Source of the DNA: Fusarium oxysporum f. sp. lycopersici 4287 | Taxonomy: Eukaryota > Ascomycota > Sordariomycetes > Hypocreales > Nectriaceae | Direction of reading: 5' to 3' | Assembly (NCBI RefSeq): GCF_000149955.1 | Contig: NC_030987.1 | Coordinates: 4,149,190-4,213,189 of the forward strand | DNA length: 64,000 bases | Shown: piece by piece, positions 19,633 through 29,729 of the stretch | How positions within the stretch are numbered: the first letter of the stretch is position 1 | Layout: every line of letters begins with the position of its first letter | The notes under the pieces: generated by a model | Told to the model about the DNA's origin: nothing | Database searches by the model: none | What the model saw: the letters and a program-made list of their open reading frames with translations, nothing else | Made by a program: the position numbers and the translations under genes

Positions 19633-21548
19633 TCCAGAGGAGTGATTAAGTTCTGCCACTGGCAATCGGATGGAAGGTCTTGGAAGGGGAACTTGGATCT
19701 CCTCACTCCACGAGGGTTTGAGTCCAAGCTCTAACTTTTCAAGTCATATTGTCCCCTTGTAGAGCTTATAACTGACAGTGATGGTCATGTGTGACGAAGG
19801 AAGGGAACAAAAGTCTGTGTAGACTCTCAAAATTGGACACAGGACCAATCGATGGATGTTCCTGGAACAAAGACTGACTCACAGGGATGTACGTGAAGAA
19901 CATTCTCTTCATTTATGACGAGTGTTCTGGAAATATCATTTTGTAGTGTTCACGTATTGGTTGAGCTCTTCGATCGAGTCACCTTTGTAGTCTATTTAAG
20001 CGTGAAATGTGGCTGTGTGTTCACTTACACCCGTGTAAGTTTTGAACGCGAACGGGAAGGTTTACTAACATCAGTATGGTTGACTGTTCTCTCACTGGAT
20101 GCCTGAAGTTTATATCCTTATCATTTGTACTTCTAAAACGGCGTGAATTGCAATTGGGCCGTGGGAGGACAACCAAGGTATAATCCACGGGTTCTCAGCC
20201 TCACCCTCAAAATAATCTCTACCTCAGGTGCAGTCTTGAAGTGTTCGAATAGCTTAAAATAATGAGGCTTCGAACCATTATTTTCGTATTATCTTCTTGT
20301 TGAAAGCATGAAGTTGAGCATATGTGTAAATTTGTAACAGCGTGAATCACGACCCGAGGTCTATTCGCCACCATGTCCGGGGAAATAAAGTATACATTTT
20401 CTAACTACAACTTTACAATATCGATAACTCATGAGGGTATCCCCTCGGCCAATCATCCCCCCCAGACTACTGGCCACCGTGAATATTGCTTGGGCTCGAC
20501 TTCGGACTCGAGGTGTGAGGGACACTTGGTTAGATGTTTATGGAACAAACTTCGTCTCTCAGGCAAATGAAATCTTAATAAGGGTATATGACTGCCACTT
20601 GAGTTCAGTTTCGAATGTATGCGGGCTCTTCGTACGATGAAAAATAGGGCAACAGCATGGTGACTGTAATATCGGTGTCTGCAGGCGGACCATATGATCA
20701 CCCACCGAGCACTGAGTCCTACCAGATCCAAATAGAAGCGTCTAGAGACCACGATAGTCAACATTGACTTCTCTTGTATATTCATTTATGGTGTATTCCT
20801 GTTCATTAGAAGTTGCGGGTAGACTTGCTCCTTGTAGCAGATGTTTCAGGGGCCAATTGGCTCAGGAAGAGAGCCCTCATCGTCAACATGAACGCCGATC
20901 CAGCCAATACTAAAGCACTCACATTTTAGCAGAGCTCTTTGCTTCTCATTCTATTGTTCGTGGCCTGGTTGTGAGTGACTCTACTCAGCATGAACAAAGC
21001 TTCAGAACAGCGGCACTGGAAATGGGGAGGCATGGGCAGCTTTTATCTGGAGGCTGACACTGGCAGCGAAGTGATTACATTCTGTGGTAGGTTGCCAGTC
21101 AAAGCTCGTTTTCTGTGACTGTAGACTAAACTCAAGGTATTGTCCCTTCTTCAACTCAAACACAACTTTGCCCTTGCCACAGTTACGGTTTACCATCCAT
21201 TCTTCCCCTCACGCTCGTTCCGATATCCATACAACCTCACACTACATCGGCGTCTTCTTACTTTATCAAGGTAGGTTTTGAGCAGTATGTTGCCCCTTGA
21301 CTTGGCAAGTGGTAGCCTGGACTGGAAACATTCATGGAGTAATAATTTGAGAGACCTGGCAAGGGCTCTGGATCTGTATTGAGAGCAGAACTTGATTACT
21401 ATTGGGTATAGAAAGACATATGTCCCCTTTCCAGATGAATCCTTATCTCCCATATTAGGTTATCAAACACACACACACTTACATTTCATACTATTTAATC
21501 CCAAAACCAGCAAACACTACGACCCCAAACTCTCTACCTCAAAACAAG
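19633..21548. other. Gene-free interval, 1.9 kb, within the RING cluster
   Basis: No open frame with coding character. A 65-codon frame at 20373-20570 is unsupported. Base composition is not extreme, and I see no transposon remains. Confidence 0.4.
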
Positions 21549-22289
21549 ATGTGCATCATTTTCCTCACGCCCGTCGATTGCACCGGCCCAAGGAAGATCA
21601 CCGAAAAGGCCAAGGAGTTATTATGGTCCCAGCTCGCCTCTGATATCGAGAGAAATAATGTTAAATTCAGGGATCTTGCCCCAGAATGTGGCATCTGTCG
21701 GGAGGATGTCACCGTCCTCCCATTTGACTACAAGCTCCAGAACGGCAAGGGAGAAACCCACCGGGGAGTGATCCTCCCCCGTGGGCATATCTTTGGGGCT
21801 TCTTGCTTTGGGTAGAATGTTCGATATTGCCTCCAGACCAAAACCGAGATCTGCTGCCCAGCCTGCAGAACTGTATTCGTCCATCCCATGTGTGGGCATT
21901 ACTTCCACGGATTGTATATGCCCTCAAATAAACCAGATATGGACATCATCCCCCCCCCCCCCCCCACGCTCAATAATGGAGGCATTATTGCCGACTACTG
22001 CGACGAATGCGCCATCAACAACACCGTAGACGAGCTTACTGACAACCTCTACAATCTCCTCCCCGAAGAGTCCAAGGGGCGTTATGCTGTATCCCTGGCC
22101 TATGGCGGTGAGACCTTTCCCCTTCCCTTGATGCGGAACTGTCTGGAAATGCGTGCTCCAGCAGCGTTCAGAAGCTTCTTTGCTCAATACCAACGACGCT
22201 TGGACAAGTATGAGAGCAGTACGAAGCTCTGGAATAACTGTTGCCATGCTGGCGCCCCAGTGAAGGTCCGTGACCTGGGATCTCAGTAG
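21549..22289 (+). pseudogene. RING-finger gene B with in-frame TAG and a lost zinc ligand
   Basis: One frame of 247 codons from ATG 21549 to TAG 22287-22289 is interrupted only by TAG at 21813-21815. Before it: MCIIFLTPVDC, the RING start ECGIC and LPRGHIFGASC. After it: NVRYCLQTKTEIC, then CPAC, HPMCGHYFHGLYMPSNKP and a 130-residue tail. From GASC to the last Cys pair there are 16 codons counting the TAG, exactly as in RING gene A, so the TAG replaces one amino acid and no intron fits. The Cys of the PCGH motif is Arg here (CGT). The two defects together point to a decaying gene. Alternatively the UAG is recoded and an altered RING fold is tolerated. A 16-C run lies in the frame. Confidence 0.65.
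21950..21965 (+). repeat. Poly-C tract (16 C) inside RING gene B
   Basis: Encodes five Pro codons in the current frame. Homopolymers of this length are prone to slippage and sequencing error. Confidence 0.85.
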
Positions 22290-23221
22290 TAAATATTGAA
22301 GATGTGACATGGTTTGTAGAAACAGACAAAAACAGTTTGGCTCAAACTTGTTGTTTAAGGGGGAGATTTGGTTCAACTTTGGAGTTTGGTAAAGGTTGTC
22401 GACTTTTGTCTATTTCCTTTAGTTTGTATTTGCTTTTCTGCCTGATGCACATTTCTGATTACGTGTGCCTATTGAGTTAAAAATAAGAGCCCAAAGACCC
22501 CTTGCTAGTAGTTCTTTCAGTATAGCCTTGACTTTCCATCTTCATCTCCTTATATATAATATTTCATCTGTAATAAGGGGTCAACAAATGCATCCACTTA
22601 TATACCGAGACACAGTCGCTATATCCTCCGTCAAATGAACACAGGCCCTTATACTATATATTAATTCATCACTTGTCGAAACTATCATGGGCTTTCTACC
22701 GCTATGCAGTGGTAATACCTCGACCTGGACCCCAAGCTCAGTAGACGGCCTAACTAACCCCTTTTCGCAATTACCAGTGGCAAAACTCCAGTGCCAGCGA
22801 CGTTGTGTCTTTCATCTGGGTTCTCGTCGCTGTCAGTGGCAGTAGCAGTGGTAGTGGCAGTGGTACGAACGAAGGAATCACTATGGTTGAGAGTACTAGT
22901 TCAAGTTCATCTTCTGTTCCTATAACGCAAGAAGTGCAAAGCCTGTTCAACTCTTCCCTTTCCTTCTTTTTACCAAGAACTTCAAGACTATTTGTTCTAC
23001 AACTTTATATATTCACCAAGACTGCATTTCATCAAGGTAAATTTGACTTTCAACTGCATCCCTCTTCCACCTATTCCCATCATCTTCATACCCGGCTGAC
23101 ACAACAGCTCAGACCGCATTTTACCTAAAGCCACAAACCATTATCGACTTATTTTTGGAAAGCTTTCCAAAATATTTCCATATCCCAGCACCTTCCATCG
23201 ATCACAAACTCCCCAAGCAGC
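22290..23221. other. Intergenic region, 0.9 kb, upstream of RING gene C
   Basis: Contains a short GTGGCA/GTAGCA-type repeat at about 22830-22864. No gene recognised; holds the promoter of RING gene C. Confidence 0.4.
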
Positions 23222-23944
23222 ATGCCTATCCAGGAGGATTTCTGGCCCAGTCTAAAGGCCTTCGCCGAGAACAACGGGGTCGCCAGTCTGGAAACTCTCG
23301 GCCTAGAGTGTGTCGTTTGCAATGAGCCCTTTCAGTACCGGCGTCGAGACGACGATGATGCCGGAAGTCCACGCCGTCCACGCGTCCTCCCTTGCGGCCA
23401 CATTCTGTGCGGTAGATGTCTACTCGCATATTATGAAACAGGCGAATCTCGATGCCCTACATGTCGCACGGAACTCATTCACGAATGCGGCCACGCTCAC
23501 ACTGGTATGCCAATGCCCTTAACTAGGTTGGATAGGCTGCCTCCCATCCTGTCACAAGGTGGAGGTATGCCAAAAGGATGCAGCCCCTGTGGCATCGTGG
23601 GTCTGCTGAAACTCTTCGACCAGGAATTGAGCAATAGCCCAGATATTGCAGAGGAGCTCAAGGGAGAGTACCTAGGTATCGGCATCAAGCTCTCGAACTC
23701 TGATGAATACTGCTCACGGGATGTAACTGGACCTGTTCTCGAAATCGAACCTCCTGCCGCCATCAAGCAGTTGATCAATGACATTGTCGACTCCGCGATC
23801 GAATCGCAGCGAGAGAACGAGGTTTGGTTGGAAGCGGATTTCAGCTCAATGAAGATTCGGGTGCTTCACTTCAAGCCTGAGCTTCTATCAGAGGTGGAAG
23901 AGTCTCCTGCAGAGCAAGAGACTGTCTCCCAAGATGACAATTGA
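23222..23944 (+). CDS. RING-finger protein C (putative E3 ligase)
   Basis: 240 residues, single exon. Starts MPIQEDFWPSLKAFAENN, which resembles the YWPNLEASIDNN region of gene A. The RING is intact: LECVVC, VLPCGHILCGRC, CPTC, then HECGHAHTGMPMP, the same second motif as in genes A and B. A CSPC pair follows, and the C-terminal tail is acidic. No membrane segment or signal peptide. The role is inferred from the RING only. Confidence 0.8.
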   Translation: MPIQEDFWPSLKAFAENNGVASLETLGLECVVCNEPFQYRRRDDDDAGSPRRPRVLPCGHILCGRCLLAYYETGESRCPTCRTELIHECGHAHTGMPMPLTRLDRLPPILSQGGGMPKGCSPCGIVGLLKLFDQELSNSPDIAEELKGEYLGIGIKLSNSDEYCSRDVTGPVLEIEPPAAIKQLINDIVDSAIESQRENEVWLEADFSSMKIRVLHFKPELLSEVEESPAEQETVSQDDN

Positions 23945-24677
23945 TGGTCATGAAGGCAAAGAGTCTCTCGAAGACTAAGAGCCGCGAGATTTGGGAAGGG
24001 TTTGGTTCCTAGGACAGGTAGAGCGGGGCCAGGTTTTGGACGAGGATACCCCTCAAAAGGAATTTCTTGGCTGTCTGCCGGCCAAGTAGATCCATAGACA
24101 TCGGTAGTGTATGTAACTGCCTTAAATACAGACATGCATTCAGTAACCGTAGGTTCTGATGTGCGAGCATTTTCCCATTCAGCTGTGGAAGTAACCAGGG
24201 CTCCCTGAAAGAGGATGCCAAAATATATCTGTCAAAGAGGCCCCTCAACTTAGATAACTTATCTAAATATTCATATAGTTTAAGATTGAGGTCCTAGGTT
24301 TTACTTCCTCCTCCCTGCTCAGAGATATCGCTGTCATATGTAGAGTACCAAGGATATGCCATGTCTACCCAGCTTGGTAATAAGGTGTTATTTCTTTTTG
24401 GTCATAGAACAGGAGAAAATAGACAGTCGCTTAGGTTCAAATATTTCAAAGACTTCATTTCTTATTGCCTGTCCAAGTAGTAAATTCATCCCCTGTAGGT
24501 ACCTACATGTGCTACTATCAGAGAACGCCATCCATTTCCCAAATGTCCCCAGTACCCTCAATAACACTCATCCCAACTGTCCCCAGAAACAGCAGACGAT
24601 GCCAGATCGTCTTTATGTTCACTTCGCAAGCTTCTGTCCCACAATCCCTCACATTTCACCTTTCACTACCTTCAAAA
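23945..24677. other. Convergent intergenic region between RING genes C and D
   Basis: Two 3' ends face each other across 0.7 kb. Nothing recognised. Confidence 0.35.
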
Positions 24678-25727
24678 CTAGGTGTGTCTAGCAAGAAACG
24701 TACCAAATTGGTATCCACCAGCCAAAAGCCCAGCAGCAACTGGGATAGCAGCCAAGGCGTAGAGTCTAGAAATTTCGTGATCCTGGTGACTCTGGCGATC
24801 CTGATCATCCTGGTTATTCTCGTTCAGCTCTAAAGCTTCAAGAAAAGCAAATTCCTCACGTTGGAGTTTTCTCGTCTCTGACATATACTCCTTATAAGCT
24901 TCATCACTAGTGAACGACTTGGCTAACATGACTGCCGCCTCACGACCCAGTACAAGTCTGTCACATCCGGGAGCTTGCAACTTCTTCTTGACTAACTCCA
25001 TCTCTCCTCTTCTAAACCGGCAGTGGTCATCCTGGTTCTCGGGACATTGCTTACAAAAAGCCAGTTCAAAGTTGAACAGGGACGATTCATCCTCTGGAAG
25101 ACGAGGCCCGTTATATGCCGTGTCGAGGCTGTCTCCCGCAATTTCAAAGAGTTCCAGAAGATTCGACGATACTGGCAACTGTTTGACCACTTTGTTCTTC
25201 TCAGATTCGATTCGCATCTCCGTGTCGCATTTTTTAATGGTAATTCGCAAGATATGTCCGTCCTTGATCATCTGTGCGGGATCATGTAGGTAGAGAGCGA
25301 CCTGTCTCAAACCGTGGATCAAAGTAGCCACATGACACGAGTCGCAACAGCCCTTGAGGCTGGAGATTTCCTCCTGCAGTTTGGCCAAAAGGTTCTCATC
25401 TTGTTGCTGTGTGGGCTTGAATAACGTATCGTCGTCGATCGGACACCCGCAGATTTTGCGGCTAAGGTCAAAGTGACAGACAGGACATTTGTGTGGGATA
25501 CCATTGGATAGGTTGTGCTGTCTATACTCTTTGACACAAAAGGGACAGAACATATGGCCGCAGGGGAAAATGAAAGCACCACAAGTCCTGTCTTCTGGGT
25601 TGCTCATCCTGTCCTTACACATAATACAGTCGAGCTCTAGGCGCTCGATAGCCGTGGGATCATTGTTGATGATACTCGCAAGCTCGGGATAGTAGGTCGC
25701 GGTGATAGGATATTTGGTGGCAGACAT
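24678..25727 (-). CDS. RING-finger protein D with C-terminal membrane anchor
   Basis: 349 residues, single exon. RING ligands: LDCIMC, FPCGHMFCPFC, CPVC; a second block KICGCP and a CCDSC pair keep the layout of gene A. Unlike the other three it carries a C-terminal hydrophobic segment (about residues 322-344, ALAAIPVAAGLLAGGYQFG) ending RHT, so it is probably a tail-anchored E3 on an internal membrane. An acidic, Gln-rich linker (NNQDDQDRQ) precedes the anchor. Which membrane cannot be told. Confidence 0.8.
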   Translation of the reverse strand: MSATKYPITATYYPELASIINNDPTAIERLELDCIMCKDRMSNPEDRTCGAFIFPCGHMFCPFCVKEYRQHNLSNGIPHKCPVCHFDLSRKICGCPIDDDTLFKPTQQQDENLLAKLQEEISSLKGCCDSCHVATLIHGLRQVALYLHDPAQMIKDGHILRITIKKCDTEMRIESEKNKVVKQLPVSSNLLELFEIAGDSLDTAYNGPRLPEDESSLFNFELAFCKQCPENQDDHCRFRRGEMELVKKKLQAPGCDRLVLGREAAVMLAKSFTSDEAYKEYMSETRKLQREEFAFLEALELNENNQDDQDRQSHQDHEISRLYALAAIPVAAGLLAGGYQFGTFLARHT

Positions 25728-28021
25728 TTTGAGGAGTTGGACACTGTTAGTTAGGAGATAATTTGTTAGTGCTAGACTTACTCGTAGTTGATGGATGGGT
25801 GGAAGAAGTTCCTTGCTAGAAAGCTTTCAGGGGTAGTAGCTGTTTATATGCTTTAATTTCGAGGTGTTAATAATACCAGTGTCACTGAACACTTTCAGTG
25901 TGCAGACGAAGGCATCATTCTCATAACATATGAATATCTCACCATCCATTGACCTAACGGAACATTTGCTGACCTGTAACTGGACAACCTTGCACAATGA
26001 ACTTGGTGAGGAACCGAACCATAGCTAACTGTGTTCTTTCGATATCATGATCTTCACGTTGCTTTCTTGCACTGGGAGAGTTCTTCAATTGATGTCACTG
26101 GGGAACATTTGTCCTATCTCTCAGCAAAGTAACGTTAATCCGGTATTAAGTAGAGACTATATTGTCCTTCACAAACACCATAGCAGAGACTGATTACTTG
26201 ATGATAAGGGTCTAAGAGTACTTCATGCTGTGTCCATGATAGAGGCGTCACTGGTACTTGTTAATTGTAAAAAGGGGGGAGACTCTTGAGTGAAGGCAAC
26301 CAATAAATAGCCCTATTCACAGGACAGCCTAGAAGAGTTGAGTAGATTCTCACGGCTGAATTTGAGAAATTTATACAAACTGCCTTGAAGATTGTATCTT
26401 TTCCCTCGTTTAATTGTTTTGAACATGATAAAATTTCAGACAAACGTAGTATGTGAGCGTTAGAAGTAATTGATTGTCAACGGATAACCCAAAGGACACT
26501 TCAAGATGATATTGACACATCTATCAAGTTCCAAAGCACTCAATTGACAATACAAGTACATAATCTGAACAGTATGACATTTAGAGAACAAAAATTAGCT
26601 TGTTTATTCTCAAGCTCCTCTCCGTGGTTGGTTGCTAGAGCCAACAATGTCCTTTGTTATCCTACGAGTCTTGAGACGCTGGTCAACTCTGCGCCAACCC
26701 AATTGAGTATAAGAACTTGTCAACTGAATTCTAATAATAGCTCACCTTTGAATTTGTGAATATCAAGAATCGATTCATTAATACTCTCAACCAACCGTCG
26801 ATGCCATGGTATCTTTTGTTGGGAATGAATTCCGCATGGGCTTCCGCAGTGACGTAGGGTAACGTGATCAACAACGGCCCTGGTAATGCAACGTCGAGGG
26901 ATGTTTCAGGAAAATGTGAAATCTGACGTGTCCCAATCAGATTTGACTGTAACCTGTTCCAAGGCCTGTATTTTCCATTTATGGAAGGTATTCAGTGGAG
27001 TCAGGCCATTCGCTGGCCATGATCGTCGCTCTGTTTACAACGCTATCGTCGTATCTTTAGCCTGTCAGTAGGCTCACTTCGGACGACATTTCTTGTTCTA
27101 CTGCAACATAACGGTTGCGTCTCATTGGAGTCCCTGTATGTGTATGCAGTTAAGGTCTTCAGCATGCGAACTCATGTGTAAGCATTCAGTCAGATCATCG
27201 CTGAAAGGTACACCACCTTCAACCTAATGCACTTCAACGAATATGGACGAAATATTGGCGTTTCAGTTCAAATATAAGCCACAGCGCTTGCGGGAGACTC
27301 GACCGAAGATAGCTGTATTTTTAATACCCTATGTCCAGCTGTCAATCTTCAATTGGGTACCGAGTATCTGGAGGGCATATTCTGCTAAGCGCCTGGGAGC
27401 TCGGCTATATATCAAGTGGGACGCCCAGCCACTTGGGAGCTGATCCAGCAGAACGGTAACGTATCGCTACCATTCAGTCGGACCACAACTCAGCCTTAAG
27501 TCTAGATAGTGGTGTTGATAATACGGTGAGGAAATATAACCTGCCCTCGAGACCAAGTCTCTGACGTTAGTACTGTCTAGCGCCAACAATTTATTTCTCT
27601 TCTTCCATACAGATGACATGAAAATTGTCCATAATGGGGATCAGGCATCATCAATATGCAGGAACACCGAAATAGTGCTTCGGATAGAGCTAGGAGGGCA
27701 TCAAGTTCAGCCCATTGGTGAGAATGTCTTCATCTCCTGCTGCAGTGAGCCTCTCTTGCCGCCGCTGAGATGTTTGTCTCCGTCCGACTATGCCAGCACC
27801 CGATCCATACCGACAAGTCTTCCATGGCAACGATGATCATGGTGTTGACTCGGTTTGTCTATAAAGACTCGACGTCTCAGTATGTTGAGAGGTTCAGAAT
27901 CAGCATCCAGTCAGACACACTACATCCCGACAGGTTTCGAGTTTCCTTCTTCAGTCATTAAGTCATTCGTTTATCACGGTCGTTTATCAAGAAGTTGCTT
28001 GCAGTCGTACAGTCACACAGC
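25728..28021. other. Gene-free interval, 2.3 kb
   Basis: Scattered short ORFs without coding character. A TATAAAG at about 27858 lies about 160 bp before the secreted-protein start. No repeats or transposon ORFs recognised. Confidence 0.4.
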
Positions 28022-28744
28022 ATGTACTCCTCCCTTTTCTTCGTGACTGGCCTTCTCAGCCTTATCCTCCCTCAAGTCTCAGCAACTTCTTCAGACAAGT
28101 CCATCCGGGGTCTCCCAGAGAACCACCAGATTGGAAGAATTGGCATTGTTGATCTTGACTCAAACCTCACCAAGAGAAATGACTACCCCGACTTTTGCTA
28201 CGTCTCTAGCATGGGCAAAGGAGTCTGGTGGTACATCCCCGTCTACGCCGGAGACGAGAACTACGCTTGCATCATGGGGCACGCTGGTATAGGTGCCAGC
28301 ACTGCTGCGGGTTCAAGATGTCCCGGTGAGCGTTGGTGGCCAGAAGACTACGTCGAAGATATCATCGATGCTGGTCAAGAACAACTCACCAAAGATGGCG
28401 GTGGTAAACGAAGTACCAAGGGCCTCTTTGAAGCCCAATTCGAAGGGACCACAACTGCTGTCAGAGATAGGGGTGGTATGGGCGCAATCTTGGATGCACT
28501 CTTCCGTTACGAGCTCCCCAATTGCGATTTCTCTGGTTACACCTGCAAGGTGATGGATCGTCACTACTACTACAACTACAAAGGAGACGTGAGTGATACC
28601 TCTACTTGTTACGCCTGTAACATACTAACAAGTGCACTATAGTCCATCGGAATCGTACACAAGAAGACTGACTGCCGGGGCTTCCTGGGTCTTGGTGGTG
28701 ACACCTACGAGTATTGCCCTGGACGAGGCCACTGTCAGGATTGA
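28022..28744 (+). CDS. Small secreted cysteine-rich protein
   Basis: Exons 28022-28588 and 28643-28744 (intron donor gtgagt, branch CTAAC, acceptor tag) give 222 residues. Signal peptide: about residues 1-21 (MYSSLFFVTGLLSLILPQVSA). A Lys-Arg pair (NLTKR, then NDYPDFC) about 50 residues in looks like a Kex2-type cleavage site, leaving a mature chain with 8 Cys, enough for four disulphides, and Trp/Tyr-rich patches (GVWWYIPVYAGDENYAC). It ends CPGRGHCQD. I recognise no family. Size, secretion and Cys content fit fungal effector-like or extracellular proteins, but that is inference. It stands alone in a gene-poor stretch next to the RING cluster. Confidence 0.8.
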
Positions 28745-29729
28745 CAGAATGGAGTGTGTGTACTTGTTGAGCTCGCATTTGCTTCTCACGGATGAGTTTT
28801 ACGATGGTAATGTTTGCTTTTAAATTGTCACGAAGCTGTATCATGTATGTTCGAATTAGTGTGCTGTCATGACTCATGATGTCCTGTCGTTACTGAATAA
28901 TGATCATTTTTGGAGCGAAATTAAGTTACCGCATGATTTTCTTGGAACACTCCACTTGGAAATGAAAAGGAAAGGGGATCTTCTGAAAGGAGCTCAAGAG
29001 AAAGAACAATAAAAGAGATCAAGGGGAAAAAAGAAAAGATAAAGGATAGAAAATAGAACTGAAGCGCGCGGTTCTAAGAGATTTCGCTAGTGACCGTCTC
29101 TTGGGCGCTTGTCAAACCGTCGTTCTCATTGATTCACAGCCAACGAACCCCAGACAACCCTTAGCGTTCCAGACACAAAGGGGTTGCTGTTTCAGAGGGA
29201 ACCAATAAGCCTCTGATGTCATGGGTGACCCCGGAGTGCCCAGTTTTTGGTGCTTAAACGCGTATCTAAGAGATTCTGTCCTGTCGGCAGAATGCCAGGT
29301 GCAGAAGAGGGCTCCAGTGATATCCCCTGTTGCTCTCACTGTCTCCAATCGTGTCCAATCATTCACGGCTTTGTTCTTCTTTTGGAATCGCCTGCCGCCC
29401 ACAAAGCGACAGGGGTCCCCAATCATGACGCGGGCTAGCTTCCCAGGTCAACACTGCCAAATATCTTGGAAACCTTCCCTTTTGTCACCACCTTTTAATT
29501 ACCTTGAATTTCTCTTTTCTCATGATTCTCAGAAATTGTTTGCCTATTGATGCTTCAGTCTCGTGGTCGACTGTGCTGAACCCTCAATCAACACAAACAT
29601 AATTCTTCGCAACACCTTCTATTATCCTTTGGAAACAGGTCCTTTCTTACCTACTCCCCGCCTGGGGCGGTCTCCCTCCTCTTTCGCTCCGTTTACAAGT
29701 TCGCTCTTGTCGTCGACTTCAACCCGAGA
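28745..29729. other. Intergenic region, 1.0 kb, with a purine tract
   Basis: About 110 nt at 28960-29070 are overwhelmingly A and G on the plus strand. The remainder is the promoter of the Csc1-like gene. No gene recognised. Confidence 0.45.

Noticed and set aside
20373..20570. 65-residue ORF starting MSGEIKYTFSNYNF
   Set aside because: Short, isolated and without motif or splice context; length within chance.
21812..21836. 25-nt gt...ag segment that would remove the TAG of RING gene B
   Set aside because: Far shorter than functional fungal introns, has no branch point and would break the spacing shared with gene A.
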